From Echinarachnius parma (Eukaryota; Echinodermata; Echinoidea; Clypeasteroida; Echinarachniidae), in the NCBI GenBank assembly GCA_037951105.1, contig JBAMJV010001790.1, positions 33,962 through 97,961 on the forward strand: a stretch of DNA of 64,000 nt, read 5' to 3'. Of this stretch, positions 50,901 to 53,900 are shown one piece after another. Numbering within the stretch: position 1 is the first letter of the stretch; every line of letters begins with the position of its first letter. Position numbers and translations under genes: made by a program. Below the pieces are notes generated by a model. The model was not told the origin of the DNA and did no database searches. It saw nothing but the letters and a program-made list of their open reading frames with translations.

Positions 50901-53900
50901 GGGGCGGGGCATTCATTCAGTCCTTTGTTCATTTCTGTAACCCCTCTAATACCAACACATGAGAAAGCTTGATATATTGGCTTTTTGCTCATACAGTTTG
51001 TGCTCTTAATCATTAATCAATTCTATTTATTTGTTACTGTGCATTGGGCAAGATCTGGAGTGTGGAAACACAATTGTACTTGTAAAAAGTGTTCCGTAAT
51101 GTAACAGGACATACAAAATTGTATTCTCTTAATAATGATAGCATAAGTAGGTGAGGTGTCTGAACATGTGAACACATGTCAAATTAAATTGTACCAGTAG
51201 TGAATACATGTTTTGTATTTCTCTTTTCTCAGCCCGGTGCCTCCGAGCTAAATCTGAACAGGAATCTGTTTATCGGAGGATCGAGAAATTACAACCAACT
51301 CTCGAGGAAAGCGAGCATCACCGATGGGTTCGATGGTGCTATAAGAACGGTAAGAATTATGAAGTTAATTTCTTCTTTATTTAGGGGTTGTGTTAGGTAG
51401 CTTCTGACTTGCAGCAAATCATTCCATGAACCCTTTATAATAAAGACGTTTTTATTATTTCAAGATGTAAACGTCAATATAATTTTGACAAAAAGTATTT
51501 TGATTGTATTGTAGGGACCCGGTTAACTCTATGGGAATGACAATGTCGGGGATGAAATGGGTTAACATTTTCAAAATATCTTTTTGCAGTTTGTTGTGGA
51601 TGGAGTGACTCTAGACTGGCCAGAATCAGCCATTGCTTCAGTCAACGTTGATGTATTTACACAAGATACCATGGATACAATAGCTACAACAGATGCGAGT
51701 AAAAGTAAGTAACATTTGATTATTACGATTTTTTATTTGTAATAGTAGTATTGGCTCATATCAAATTTTGAGGAATCTTTATTTAGCTTGCTATGAAAAA
51801 AACAATATATTGATGTACAAGTTGCATGTTAAACTGAAAGATAAATTCAGATTTTGACTTGTATTTTGAATACTGCCCATATACTTTTGAGTCGTTATTA
51901 AAGTACTTTTCATGATTTTTGTTTTTCATCTCAAAAGATTTTAAGTCCTGAGATCCTTTAACAACTTCATCTGATCACATGTCCATTTAAGAACTCATAT
52001 CTACACAATTAATTTAATCAAATATTATTTAAATCACTATGAGAAAGGCCTTTATTTGCTAGTTTCTGCCAACTTTGTCAGACTGTCCCAGCTAAGAATT
52101 TGAATTGAATAATTTATTACAGCAATGAAGTCCACAATGGCATCAACGAGGCGAGCCGAGGCCCCCATCCTGGCAATGACAACAACACTGCCGTCCACTC
52201 CCCCGATGACCACCCCTCCAGTGGTGGTCGTCGATGTCAATGCCCCAGTCAGGTTCGACGGACAAACTAGCATTCAGTACTACAATGGTATTACAAGATC
52301 GTAAGTAACTACATTTTCCTATTGTTGTATATTTATTTGTTGAATCTCAAATCCATTTTTGTGCAATATAGAGCAAAAAAATATGCATCCCTTTACCCCA
52401 TATTTTATCTTTAAGGTTTGTAGTTATGTTAATGATGTATTAAATAATTCACAATGCAATGAGAAATAGAGATTGATTTGCAGTTTGATGTCTTATGCTA
52501 AGTGAATGCATTAGCAGTAAAGTGATTTTTATGTCCATTTTTTAATTCACTCTTATAGTTTTGTTTCTTTCAAAACTGACCAACCAAACAAAGCCCTTTT
52601 GTCTAACTAATGATTTTGTATATTTCTTTTAATATTTTGCACCCATATTCTTGCCAAAACTTTTCTCTCATACTTTTCTTTCTTCTCCTTTAAACTCTGC
52701 AGGCAACGAGCATTACGCAACAACATTATACAACTATCTTTCAAAACCGACCAACTCAACGGAGCCATCCTCTGGAACGGCGTTGGAAATAAAGACTTCC
52801 AGGCCGTCGGGGTATCAGAGGGATTCGCAGAGTTCGCTTACAATTTAGGAAAGGGGATAACGCGGATACGATCTGCAAAGCGAGTTGACGATAATAAATG
52901 GCATACTGTTGTAGTTACTAGGTACGTTCAAATATTATTAAAATTGAAACAAATATTCTTCCATAAATGTGACACTCAAAACATTTGGGGAAAGAGACAT
53001 CTGCAAGGTAAAAAAAAAAAGGGTTGACTGCCTTTGAATTTCTTCAAGAATAATATTTTGGGATGTGATTATGTCATTATTACAGGTTATATTCAATAAA
53101 GAAATATGATTACAATTTAAAAAAATCACCTACCCGTTCAGGATTGATGATTTTGCTATAACATGTATTCTCCATAGACCCATGCCCAAGTGTTTTGGGG
53201 ACCAGTCCTGAATGGGTTAATTTCTCCATGAATAATATTTAAAAGGACTTGATAATTGTTCACTTGATCAATCTTCAGATAAAACAGTTTTGTAAATATA
53301 TCCTACAAAAAATGCCTACCATAGTCCCACTCAGCCATATCTATGTCGATGTTTTTTGGTGCAAATAATCTCCTGAAAATGTTTGAAATTTTGTTGTACA
53401 GGTCCGCACCAACCTAATGTACCATCCGGGACAAATTTAAAACAATGATTATACAAGTTTTATTTTTACCAACGGAAATTTAATTGAGGCTTCATTAAAA
53501 GTTCCTTTTTTGGGGTTGTAGAGAGAAGTTGCCAGCTCTGCCATTGCACGATATTATCTTTAAAGTTATCTCACTTTGACTTTTCTACCAACAGAAATTT
53601 AATTGCGGCTTCATTACAAGTCGACGACAGCTTGCCGGTGATGGGGCAAGCTAAGGCCGGCGCGTCACAGCTCGATACAGATGGACAACTATTTCTAGGT
53701 AAGTCAGATCAATTCAATCGACCAGGACCCATGTTCATCAAAGCCTGCTAGCTTAATTCCGTGCTAAGTGCATTTCAAATGGTACACTTAAGTGTGCTAC
53801 GAACAGTCTACAACTAGGGTTATCTGGTTTAGCCTTTGCTACCTACTAAGTTAACCCTAGTTAGCAACCAATAGATTGTGTGTTTAATACATAGCCACAT

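Noticed and set aside
52651-52848. Alternative 65-codon frame over exon 27
   Set aside because: It does not join neighbouring exons in phase and lacks LG motifs, while the other frame reads as LG3.
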